From HGM11525 sp045649145 (GTDB lineage Bacteria > Bacillota > Clostridia > UBA1381): a stretch of DNA of 7,650 nt. The notes below the pieces were generated by a model, which searched no databases, was not told where the DNA came from, and was given only the letters and a program-made list of their open reading frames with translations. Below, piece after piece: positions 1 through 7,200 of this stretch. Numbering within the stretch: the first letter of the stretch is position 1; every line of letters starts with the position of its first letter. Both the position numbers and the translations under genes were made by a program. The DNA is taken from the NCBI GenBank assembly GCA_045649145.1, contig JAZRPK010000080.1, positions 1 through 7,650 of the forward strand. The letters are read 5' to 3'.

Positions 1-125
1 TCATGGATTATTCATATGTTTGCAGACTTTGCAATTATGACAATATGGTACATTCACATTTGAATGAACAAAGCATCAAAATCAATTTATCTGCTTAAAA
101 ACACAATAGAAATTTCGGCTCTGAC
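1..125 (+). other. Upstream AT-rich region, possible tail of a preceding gene
   Basis: No gene can be assigned here. Frame 3 is open from the window edge to a TAA at 96-98 and would give about 31 residues, including a Cys-x2-Cys followed by a His-x-His (CRLC...HSH). Frame 1 is open to a TGA at 61-63. Either could be the C-terminus of a gene that starts before the window, but the stretch is too short to judge and I recognise no family. The reverse strand shows no convincing gene. There is no hairpin plus T-run that would mark the end of an upstream transcript. Confidence 0.2.
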
Positions 126-143
126 TTGACATGGGCCTATAAT
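126..143 (+). promoter_or_regulatory. Possible -10 box upstream of the DUF4846 lipoprotein gene
   Basis: A perfect TATAAT lies at 138-143, about 28 bases before the chosen ATG at 171, so transcription would begin near 150 with a short leader holding the ribosome site. A perfect TTGACA lies at 126-131, but only 6 bases separate the two boxes, so they cannot act together as a normal -35/-10 pair (16-18 bases). The region 17-18 bases upstream of TATAAT (near 114-120) matches -35 poorly. With TTGACA as the -35, the -10 would fall near 149-154, where the match is poor. It is a weak promoter call. Confidence 0.3.
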
Positions 144-170
144 AGTGCAATAAGAAAGGGGCGAAGTGGT

Positions 171-1013
171 ATGAAAAAGTTAATGCTGTATATTTTAGTG
201 CTAATTACCTTGATTTGCTCCTGCAAGAGTGAGCCGATACAGGAAGAAAAGAGAATTATTAACCCGACGGGCAATACCGTTAAAACAAGATTTTCTGTTC
301 CTGCCGGCTACGAAAGAGTGCCTGCCGAAGATGGCAGTCTGCTGAGTTTTATTCGTAGTTACAGCCTGAAAGACGATGGTGAGCCTGTGCTTCTTCACAA
401 CGGGAAAAAGAAGAATAATCAAAATGCACATATGGCGGTTTTTGCATTGCCGATAGAAAATGCAGATTTACAGCAATGTGCCGACTCTGTTATCAGAATG
501 TATGCGGAATATTATTGGCATAGCGGACAGGCTGACAAAATTGCATTTCACTTTACCGACGGTTTTTTATGCGAATATAAAAAATGGAAAGAGGGATACC
601 GACCTGTTGTTGGCGACGGTGCTACAAGGTGGGAGAAAAAAACAGCTTTTGACAACTCGTATGAAACATTCGTAAAATATCTCAAAACGGTGTTTTCTTA
701 TGCGGGGACGGCATCAATGGAGGCTCTTGAAACAGAAGAAATACCGCTTTCAAAGCTTGATGCAGGCGATGTAATGATAAAGGGCGGAAGTCCGGGACAT
801 GTGGTAATGGTTGTGGACGTGTGCCAAAGAAGCGACGGCAAAAAGGCATTTTTACTTGCACAGGGTTATATGCCGGCACAGGAGTTTCATATAATCAAAA
901 ACCCATTACACGAAAACGATCCGTGGTATTATGAGGAGGAAATGACCTTTCCCCTTAAGACGGCAGAATATACTTTTAATGACGAAAGTACGTTAAGAAG
1001 ATTAAAATATTAA
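171..1013 (+). CDS. DUF4846-family lipoprotein
   Basis: This encodes a 280-residue exported lipoprotein. I chose the ATG at 171 over the in-frame codon at 126 because it follows an AAGGGG-type ribosome site (about 156-161) and begins a lipoprotein signal: MKK, a hydrophobic stretch (about residues 4-15), then a lipobox ending at Cys18 (ICSC). A Ser/Glu/Lys-rich tether follows. The rest matches my memory of DUF4846: a DLQQCADSVIRMYAEY helix (99-114), FHFTDGF (126-132), FSYAGTASM (175-183), GDVMIKGGSPGHVVMVVDV (199-217) and LLAQGYMPAQEFHII (228-242). The molecular function of this family is not known to me. The GD...GGxPGH...VVDV stretch resembles the His-bearing strand region of NlpC/P60 or CHAP hydrolases, and Cys103 could be the partner nucleophile; this is inference only. 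The lipid anchor would hold the protein on the outer face of the membrane. The gene ends 29 bases before holB with no terminator between, so the two are likely co-transcribed. The family call is fairly sure; the function is open. Confidence 0.8.
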   Translation: MKKLMLYILVLITLICSCKSEPIQEEKRIINPTGNTVKTRFSVPAGYERVPAEDGSLLSFIRSYSLKDDGEPVLLHNGKKKNNQNAHMAVFALPIENADLQQCADSVIRMYAEYYWHSGQADKIAFHFTDGFLCEYKKWKEGYRPVVGDGATRWEKKTAFDNSYETFVKYLKTVFSYAGTASMEALETEEIPLSKLDAGDVMIKGGSPGHVVMVVDVCQRSDGKKAFLLAQGYMPAQEFHIIKNPLHENDPWYYEEEMTFPLKTAEYTFNDESTLRRLKY

Positions 1014-1028
1014 AAGACTGTAACAGAT

Positions 1029-1034
1029 GGGAGG
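1029..1034 (+). promoter_or_regulatory. Ribosome binding site that sets the holB start
   Basis: GGGAGG lies 8 bases before the GTG at 1043. The alternative in-frame GTG at 1034 overlaps this site and therefore cannot use it, so 1043 is the better start. Confidence 0.7.
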
Positions 1035-1042
1035 TGGTCTTT

Positions 1043-2017
1043 GTGTACGGCTATGAAACATTTCACGAAAAGCTTTCGGAGGGACTTATATCGAACGTCA
1101 GAGGCGGCAACCCGCCGCACGCATATATATTTGAGGGAGACAGAGGGCTTGGTATACTGGGAACAGCTCGTCTTTATGCGGCAAGCCTTGCCTGCACCAA
1201 CGATAATGCACCCTGCGGTGTGTGCAATTCCTGTATCGGCGCAAAGGCTAACAGCAATCCCGATATTATAACTGTTGAGCCTGAGGATAAGAAAAAAACG
1301 CTTGGTGTAGAGAGGATAAGGGAAATTATTATTGATGCGTATGTAAAGCCCTTCCTCGCCAAAAGGAAGGTGTATATTTTCCCTGATGCATCCATTATTA
1401 CCGAGCAGGCGCAGAATGCGTTTTTGAAGCTGTTGGAGGAGCCGCCCGAGTACGCAGTGTTTATTATTATCAGCGACAATGCGGATTTGCTTTTGGAAAC
1501 AATACGTTCACGCTGTGTCAAGGTGCGGTTTTCGCCCCTTTCGGATGAGCGTATGGCAGAGTATGTTGAAGCCTTAAGTCCGTCTGATAAAAGACGTGAT
1601 TTTCTTATAAAATTTTCGGGCGGAATTCCCGAAAAGGTCAAAAGGATTATTGAAGACGAGAGCTTTGACCGATTGAGAAACGAAACGGTCAAAAGACTGC
1701 CGCAGCTTTTTTCGAAAAGACGTCTTAGTGCATATGCAATATGCGATTTTGTTGAGGAAAATAAGGAGAATGCGGCACTTATACTTTCGCTGTGGTCGGG
1801 GCTTATAAGGGATATTATATGTATTCATAATGACAGCACGAAGCTTATAACAAACAGCGACTACGAGCGTGAGCTGACTGCTTTGGCTGCCCGAATAGAT
1901 GAAAAGGCAGCACTTCGGGCGGCAAACAGTGTACTTCTTGCCGAGGAAATGCAAAGAAGATATGTAAATCTGCGGGCGCTTGTTCTCAGGATGGCGCTTT
2001 CGATAAGCCATAATTAG
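1043..2017 (+). CDS. holB: DNA polymerase III subunit delta' (clamp loader)
   Basis: Delta' is part of the clamp-loader complex (with delta and tau/gamma) that places the sliding clamp on primed DNA in the cytoplasm. The product is 324 residues, normal for the family, starting at GTG 1043. Visible landmarks in order: PHAYIFEG (25-32), the P-loop position (32-40), a zinc module with Cys51, Cys58, Cys61 and Cys64, a degenerate Walker B segment VYIFPDA (110-116), the hallmark AQNAFLKLLEEPPEYAVFI (123-141), and the SRC motif (156-158) that supplies an arginine finger to the neighbouring subunit. The P-loop reads GDRGLGILG: the catalytic lysine and following Ser/Thr are replaced by Ile38 and Leu39, so ATP hydrolysis here is unlikely, as in well-studied delta' proteins. 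The C-terminal part (from about 210) is the less conserved helical collar domain. In many Firmicutes holB sits with tmk, yaaQ and ricT; here it follows a lipoprotein gene and precedes citrate synthase. No terminator is seen after the stop. Confidence 0.94.
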   Translation: MYGYETFHEKLSEGLISNVRGGNPPHAYIFEGDRGLGILGTARLYAASLACTNDNAPCGVCNSCIGAKANSNPDIITVEPEDKKKTLGVERIREIIIDAYVKPFLAKRKVYIFPDASIITEQAQNAFLKLLEEPPEYAVFIIISDNADLLLETIRSRCVKVRFSPLSDERMAEYVEALSPSDKRRDFLIKFSGGIPEKVKRIIEDESFDRLRNETVKRLPQLFSKRRLSAYAICDFVEENKENAALILSLWSGLIRDIICIHNDSTKLITNSDYERELTALAARIDEKAALRAANSVLLAEEMQRRYVNLRALVLRMALSISHN

Positions 2018-2071
2018 TCAAATTAGATAAAAATTATAATTGACAGATAGAGTATTTTGGCTTGTGCGGTC

Positions 2072-2100
2072 TTGTAAAAACAGGAAAATTGTGTTATTAT
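2072..2100 (+). promoter_or_regulatory. Promoter of the citrate synthase gene
   Basis: TTGTAA (2072-2077) and TATTAT (2095-2100) are separated by exactly 17 bases, and a TG one base upstream of the -10 (2092-2093) makes it an extended -10. Transcription would start near 2107, about 34 bases before the TTG start. A TTGACA at 2040-2045 has no good -10 at the right distance. I see no clear operator or riboswitch. Confidence 0.55.
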
Positions 2101-2128
2101 ATAGAAAAATATATTTTTATTGAGAAGT

Positions 2129-2134
2129 GAGGAG
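2129..2134 (+). promoter_or_regulatory. Ribosome binding site that sets the TTG start of citrate synthase
   Basis: GAGGAG lies 6 bases before TTG 2141 and 3 bases before TTG 2138, and it lies downstream of the furthest upstream possible start (TTG 2120). Spacing favours 2141. Confidence 0.65.
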
Positions 2135-2140
2135 ATTTTG

Positions 2141-3490
2141 TTGAATAAATTTAACGAGATAAAACCTCTTGTACAGGAACTTTCAAAAATCTGCGAGAAG
2201 GTGGGTTATATTGACCCTGAGCTTTATGATAAATACGAGGTACGACGCGGACTCAGATATAAAAGCGGACGCGGCGTGCTTACAGGTCTTACCGAAATAG
2301 GCGAGGTTAAATCTTATACGATAGATGATGGCGAAATGATACCCTGCGAGGGAAAGCTTTACTATCACGGTGTCGATTTGGAAAGTCTTGTAGAAGGCTT
2401 TACATCTGATAACCGCTTCGGTTTTGAGGAAACTGTTTACATACTGCTCTTTGGTATTCAGCCGAACAAACAGCAGCTTGACGAATTTACGAAATTGTTG
2501 GCAGAGTACAGGGCCCTGCCTGGCAGCTTTGTGCGTGATGTTATAATGAAAGCACCGTCAGGCGATATGATGAACGGACTTGCCAGAAGTGTTCTTACCC
2601 TCTATTCATATGACGAGAAGGCTGACAATACAGAAATCGAAAATGTACTGCGTCAGTGTCTACAGCTTATATCGGTGTTCCCGATGCTCTCGGTATACGG
2701 CTATCAGGTATGTAACCACTATCTTAAAGGACACAGCCTTTATATACATACTCCGCCCGCAGAGCTTTCAACTGCGGAAACAATTTTGTATATGCTAAGA
2801 CCTAACAGAAAGTACACCGAGCTTGAGGCAAAATTACTTGATATATGCCTTGTTATCCATGCCGAGCACGGCGGCGGTAACAACTCCACCTTTACCACAC
2901 ACGTAGTATCCTCGTCGGGTACAGATACATACTCCGTAATGGCGGCATCTTTAGGCTCATTAAAAGGTCCTAAGCACGGCGGCGCCAATAAAAAGGTTGT
3001 AGAGATGTTTAACGACATCAAAGAGAATGTTAAAGATTGGGATAATGAGGAAGAGCTGACAGCGTATCTTCAAAAGATTATAAACAAGGAAGCCTTTGAT
3101 AAAAGCGGACTCATCTACGGTATCGGACACGCAGTATATTCTATATCCGACCCGAGAGCAAAGATTATAAAAAGCTTTGCTAAACCTCTTGCAGAAGAAA
3201 AGGGCAAGATGGACGAGTACCGTCTTTATGAGGCGGTTGAGCGAATAGCACCGACGCTTTTAAGCAGGCGTAACCGAGCGGCGAGTGCGAATGTGGATTT
3301 TTACTCGGGATTTGTGTATGATATGTTAGGGCTTCCGCTCGAGCTGTACACTCCGATTTTTGCAATCGCCAGAATTGCAGGCTGGAGCGCACATCGTATC
3401 GAGGAGCTTGTAAACGCAGGCAAGATTATTCGCCCCGCATACAAAAACGTGGCAAAGCACGTCAAGTACATACCCATTGAAGAAAGATAA
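2141..3490 (+). CDS. gltA: Citrate synthase
   Basis: This enzyme condenses acetyl-CoA with oxaloacetate to citrate and CoA in the cytoplasm. In fermentative Clostridia it mainly feeds the oxidative branch to 2-oxoglutarate and glutamate. The product is 449 residues from the TTG at 2141, longer than many bacterial forms because of an N-terminal extension before the LYYHGVDLESLVEGF region, which corresponds to the substrate-handling start of the fold. Active-site residues are all present: His243 in HAEHGGGN (oxaloacetate binding), His279 in GPKHGGAN, His330 in GIGHAVYSISDPR, and Asp386 in NVDFYSG. The His243-His279 distance of 36 residues equals that of pig His238-His274, and the other spacings (51 and 56) are close to it, which supports the assignment. 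A 2-methylcitrate synthase activity cannot be excluded from sequence, but no prp-type genes are nearby. Aconitase and isocitrate dehydrogenase genes, frequent neighbours, are absent here. The gene has its own promoter and terminator and is probably a single-gene unit. Confidence 0.95.
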   Translation: MNKFNEIKPLVQELSKICEKVGYIDPELYDKYEVRRGLRYKSGRGVLTGLTEIGEVKSYTIDDGEMIPCEGKLYYHGVDLESLVEGFTSDNRFGFEETVYILLFGIQPNKQQLDEFTKLLAEYRALPGSFVRDVIMKAPSGDMMNGLARSVLTLYSYDEKADNTEIENVLRQCLQLISVFPMLSVYGYQVCNHYLKGHSLYIHTPPAELSTAETILYMLRPNRKYTELEAKLLDICLVIHAEHGGGNNSTFTTHVVSSSGTDTYSVMAASLGSLKGPKHGGANKKVVEMFNDIKENVKDWDNEEELTAYLQKIINKEAFDKSGLIYGIGHAVYSISDPRAKIIKSFAKPLAEEKGKMDEYRLYEAVERIAPTLLSRRNRAASANVDFYSGFVYDMLGLPLELYTPIFAIARIAGWSAHRIEELVNAGKIIRPAYKNVAKHVKYIPIEER

Positions 3491-3499
3491 ATATAAATG

Positions 3500-3530
3500 A
3501 GTACATTTCTTAAGAGAAATGTACTTTTTT
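3500..3530 (+). terminator. Intrinsic terminator after citrate synthase
   Basis: A perfect 11-base-pair stem (3500-3510 with 3515-3525) closes a 4-base TAAG loop and runs directly into a T-tract (3525-3530). A second T-run follows at about 3536-3543. The stem is AT-rich but long. It lies 9 bases after the stop codon. The symmetric stem might also help end transcription from the other direction, but no opposing gene exists here. Confidence 0.88.
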
Positions 3531-3543
3531 ATTAGTTTTTTTT

Positions 3544-3699
3544 GAAAATGGGTAGATTTTTGCAGAAAAATATAGTAAAATAAGATTAATGTATTGTAAA
3601 GACAATCATAACAGTATTTGAAACACTTGAGTACTGATGAATAAACGTAAATAGAAATCGGGAGAATATCAAAGAGGAATAAAGAAGGGAACTTTGATT
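3544..3699 (+). other. AT-rich leader region before the small lipoprotein gene
   Basis: This stretch must hold the promoter for the next gene, because a terminator precedes it. I find no pair of boxes with good sequence and spacing; TTGCAG at 3560-3565 and TTGTAA at 3594-3599 both lack a convincing -10. A small inverted repeat (ATTGT at 3593-3597, ACAAT at 3602-3606, 4-base loop) is too short to call an operator. Two purine-rich sites occur near the end: AGAGG (3674-3678), too far from the start, and AGAAGGGA (3683-3690), 9 bases before the ATG at 3700, which is the likely ribosome site. Confidence 0.35.
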
Positions 3700-4092
3700 A
3701 TGAGAGGAATTAGAATAGCGGCACTTGCGGTATGTATGCTTGTGCTATGCTCCTGCGGAAAAGAAGTCAAAAATTATCGTGTATATAACGACCTTATCAT
3801 ATCGTTTACTGAGGCATTGGGAGAGAGAAAGCTGTTGTCGGAAAACCTTACAAAAACGGAGGACGGCAGGGTTATTACAAAAGCAGAGTACGTTTACAAA
3901 AGTAAGCAGGCGGCAGAGGATAAGGTAAATTACCTCTATTATCTGCTTAATAATTATGATGCGGCATTTCTCGGTGAGGATGTTGCGGCTATCGGCTCGG
4001 AGAACATAGATTGCTCTGTTATGGTGGAGGTAACCAACGACGAGGAAACATTTAAGATAAGCATTACCAGACCGACTATGGCTTGGGATTGA
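3700..4092 (+). CDS. Small lipoprotein of unknown function
   Basis: This encodes 130 residues starting at ATG 3700. The in-frame TTG at 3694 is too close to the AGAAGGGA ribosome site. The N-terminus is a clear lipoprotein signal: MRGIR, a hydrophobic core (about 6-17) and a lipobox ending in VLCSC, so the mature protein should be lipid-anchored outside the cell membrane. The mature part is about 110 residues, mixed charged and rich in Lys, Glu and Tyr, with no cysteine except one (IDCSVMV) and no transmembrane segment. The order of predicted elements (a helix-like ISFTEALGERKLL, a strand-like TKAEYVYKS, a helix KQAAEDKVNYLYYLLNN, then two strands SVMVEV and FKISITRP) suggests a small alpha/beta domain. 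I do not recognise a family. It is flanked by terminators on both sides, so it is its own transcription unit. The real-gene call is strong because signal, ribosome site and terminator all agree. Confidence 0.85.
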   Translation: MRGIRIAALAVCMLVLCSCGKEVKNYRVYNDLIISFTEALGERKLLSENLTKTEDGRVITKAEYVYKSKQAAEDKVNYLYYLLNNYDAAFLGEDVAAIGSENIDCSVMVEVTNDEETFKISITRPTMAWD

Positions 4093-4100
4093 TAAAAATT

Positions 4101-4140
4101 ATGCCTATAAATGCGTTTTGTGCGCATATAGGCATTTTTT
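4101..4140 (+). terminator. Intrinsic terminator after the small lipoprotein gene
   Basis: A 9-base-pair outer stem (ATGCCTATA 4101-4109 with TATAGGCAT 4127-4135) continues, after a 2-base bulge (4110-4111), into a 4-base-pair TGCG/CGCA inner stem (4112-4115 with 4123-4126) and a 7-base loop. A T-run (4135-4140) follows directly. It begins 8 bases after the stop codon. Confidence 0.9.
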
Positions 4141-4178
4141 AATTCCATAAGATAACAAAATCTTTATTCTTAAGACAC

Positions 4179-4207
4179 TTTACTAATCGGGCATTTAGTG
4201 GTAAAAT
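4179..4207 (+). promoter_or_regulatory. Promoter of the SLH / beta-helix gene
   Basis: TTTACT (4179-4184) and TAAAAT (4202-4207) are 17 bases apart, and a TG at 4199-4200 gives an extended -10. The start would be near 4214, leaving a leader of about 27 bases. The preceding terminator makes a promoter here necessary. No operator or riboswitch-like structure fits in the short leader. Confidence 0.55.
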
Positions 4208-4240
4208 GTATATAGTTAATTTGCGAAGGGAGATGACCTT

Positions 4241-7200
4241 GTGAGAATATGTAAAATTATCCCTCTAATTCTCTTGCTTTTTGTATTTTCAACTGCAAGT
4301 GCGGCAGTTGACACGCAGGGCCATTGGGCAGAGGAGCAGATAGCACAGCTTGAGGCAGATGGTATTATGACCGGCGACGGAACTAATTTTATGCCCGACC
4401 GCAATATAACCAGAGCCGAGTTTGTTACGGCGGTAATCCGCATGATGGGAATAAACCCTACTTCAAATAAAAACCTGTTTTCAGATGTAGCAAGGGACAG
4501 CGTATACACCCCGTACATTTCATATGCAGCAGAGATTGGTATTGTATCGGGATATGATGACGGAACATTTCGCCCTTACAATCCCCTTACACGTGAGGAG
4601 TCGGTTGTTATCCTCTCACGTGCATTCGGATTTCTTTCGGGATATAATATAGGAACTCAATTTTCTGATTATGTCGATATAACAGACGGCGCAAAGGATG
4701 CGTTTGCATTTGCACTAAGAAAGGGGATTATCACGGGATATCCCGACAAAACCTTGCGTCCCCGTGCAACGCTTACACGTGCTGAGGCGGCAGTATTATT
4801 GGTAAAGGCGGACAAGATAGAAGCGACCGAGCCGGGCTTTGTTATGGGCTATCCGAGGCTGGAGAAGAAGGGTAAGTACGGCGCAATGCGTCTTGAAGTA
4901 TGTACTAATATGCCCTGTAATATCTACTATACTCTAAACAGTGCAGATATGCCCGGAACACCTGCACTAATTAATGTAAACAAGCTACTGACTACAACCA
5001 CACAGCCAAACAAACACCAGACAGCCGACATCATAGCAGATAGTGGCAAGGCGTATAATATATATCTTGTTGCAGTAACACCTGACGGAAAAAAATCAAA
5101 TATTGTAAAGATAGCAAACACAACGCCGCTACCCTATTACGACGGCGACGGAACAGTAGAAAATCCCTACGGAATATACACCGCAGAACAGCTTGAAATG
5201 ATAAGCTTTTTTAATGACCGTGCATTTGTTCTTAAAAATGATATTACCCTTACAGGCGAATGGGAGCCAATCGATGATTTTAGAGGCAGCTTAGACGGTG
5301 CAGGGCATATGATTGACGGTCTGTACATCAATACCGATGACAGCTATGCAGGTTTGTTCCGCCGTGTTACAAAAGGAGAGATTAAAAATCTGACAGTAAA
5401 CGGTCAGGTGAGTGCTAAAGCCAATGCAGGAATATTTGCGGGCGAGTTTTTGGATGCAAAAATCACCTCTTGTGTTGCATCGGGCAGAGTCGGTGCGGTT
5501 ACCAATAATGCAGGCGGCTTTTTTGGCGAAAGTGCAGGCAGAATTGAAAATTGCTTAAGCGGTGTGTATATTGTTGAAGCAGGCTCATTTGCGGGAGGTA
5601 TTGCAGGTCAGAACTATGGCAGCATACGAAACTCTATCTCCGCTGCATATACTGTAGTGGCAGATATATATGCAGGTGGCATAGCATCGGTTAACGTAGG
5701 CGGAAAAATTGAAAATAATATAGCGGCATCTGTTCACGTATATGATATGCTGCTGGGTAATTGCGGAAGAATTACAACAAGCAAGCAGGATGCTGTTGTG
5801 TCTAATAACTATGCTTATTCGGGTATGATAACCACGTCCGAGTCGGGCATAAACGAGCTTGATAATGATAACGGCGCAGATTTAACCTGGGAGGAGCTTA
5901 TTGACCGCCAAGCACTTTGCCGCAAGCTCCAATGGGACGAGGAACTTTGGACGGGCGGCGGCAGAGGTGAAAGGTATCTTATTATGCGCCCTCAGGGCAC
6001 TAAAGAGCCTAATGTGCTTGCCGGTACGTGCGAGTATGCGCCCATAAGAGTGTCGAGCGCAGAGGAGCTATTGGGTATGATAAGCAATCCCGATATGCAC
6101 TATCTTTTGGTTGATAATATATACTTCGGTAACAATTTGCGCTGGAGTGTTGCTGCGGATACTGCTTTATCCGAGGAGGGCTTTTCGGGCACGTTGGACG
6201 GAGGCGGAAATACCATCTATAATCTTGATGTACAAGCTTCCGAAACGGGATATTGCGGTCTAATAGGCACCATTTCGAGCGGAACGGTAAGAAACTTAAG
6301 TTTGTCGTCACCCAAATACACAAACGGAAAGATAACCGGTGCAATTGCGGCGGTGAATTACGGAACAATCGAAAACTGCAATGTTGACGGTATGTCAGTC
6401 GATGCACAGGATACAACGGCATATATCGGCGGTATCAGCGGCTATAACTACGGCACAATCAGAAGCACTGTTTCGGGTGGAGAAATATATTCCGACGCTA
6501 AAAACACCGTAGCAGGCGGTATTTGTGCACATAATGAGGGTTTTATTGATGATACGGCTTTTAAGGGTAGCATTAAAACTATCAAACAAAAAGGTGTGTC
6601 CGAATCGGTAGCAGGTGGAATATGCGGCTATAACAGCGGCGGAATGATTTATAACGCCTATGCCTCTGCAGAAATCAGACAGCAGGCAACTACCATATAC
6701 GGCGGCGGTATTTGTGCTATTCAAAGTGACGGCGAGCTGTATAAATGCTCAAGCCGGGGCAACCTGATTGCCGAACAGCCGGGCAATACTGTTGCAATAG
6801 CCTATAGCGGCGGTATCAGCGGACTTGCGGCAGGAGGTATAGTGATGCACTCCTTCTCCGATTGCGATATAAAGCAGTACACATTAAGCAGCTATGCAGG
6901 CGGAATTTGCGGCTATAATGAGGCAGCAATTGTACAAAGCGGTTACGCAACCGGTTCGCTATTGCAGTTTTCCGATGCCGAATTAAAAGACAAGATGCCA
7001 TCATATGCAGGCGGAATTTGCGGTTATAATGAGGCGGGGATAGTTGTATCTACCGTGGCAGTTAATCGTGATATTACATCATACGGGATTGTGGGAAGAG
7101 TATGTGCAGGCGGTACTAAAGATCAGGCATATTCCAACTTTGCCGCTAAAATGAATATAGCAACTGAGGGTGATGGGGCATTTGGCGGTACAACCTTGCC

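Noticed and set aside
126..170. A longer N-terminus for the DUF4846 lipoprotein, starting 15 codons upstream
   Set aside because: The extra residues would bury the lipoprotein signal, and the start would overlap the -10 box; the ATG at 171 has a proper ribosome site.
1174..1692. A 172-codon open frame on the reverse strand inside holB
   Set aside because: It lies wholly inside a well-supported gene, has no ribosome site or recognisable domain, and its sequence is what the antisense of holB codons gives.
1574..2011. A 145-codon reverse-strand open frame in the second half of holB
   Set aside because: It overlaps a clear gene, has an atypical composition rich in Cys, Tyr, Arg and Lys, and has no start context; it is an antisense shadow.
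2018..2071. A possible terminator or regulatory structure between holB and the citrate synthase promoter
   Set aside because: Only very short AT-rich symmetry such as AATTATAATT is present, with no GC-containing stem and no T-run.
3593..3606. Small inverted repeat ATTGT/ACAAT as an operator
   Set aside because: Five base pairs of AT-rich stem are expected by chance in such DNA, and no promoter boxes are clearly placed around it.
6009..6724. Reverse-strand open frames of 137 and 109 codons inside the SLH gene
   Set aside because: They are produced by the repetitive glycine-rich codons of the beta-helix on the other strand; composition is unlike a protein and no ribosome site is seen.
6425..7030. 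Glycine-rich repeated DNA considered as a CRISPR array or tandem-repeat element
   Set aside because: Units are in frame, vary at DNA level and encode GLUG-type rungs; spacing is not uniform and there are no unique spacers between exact repeats.
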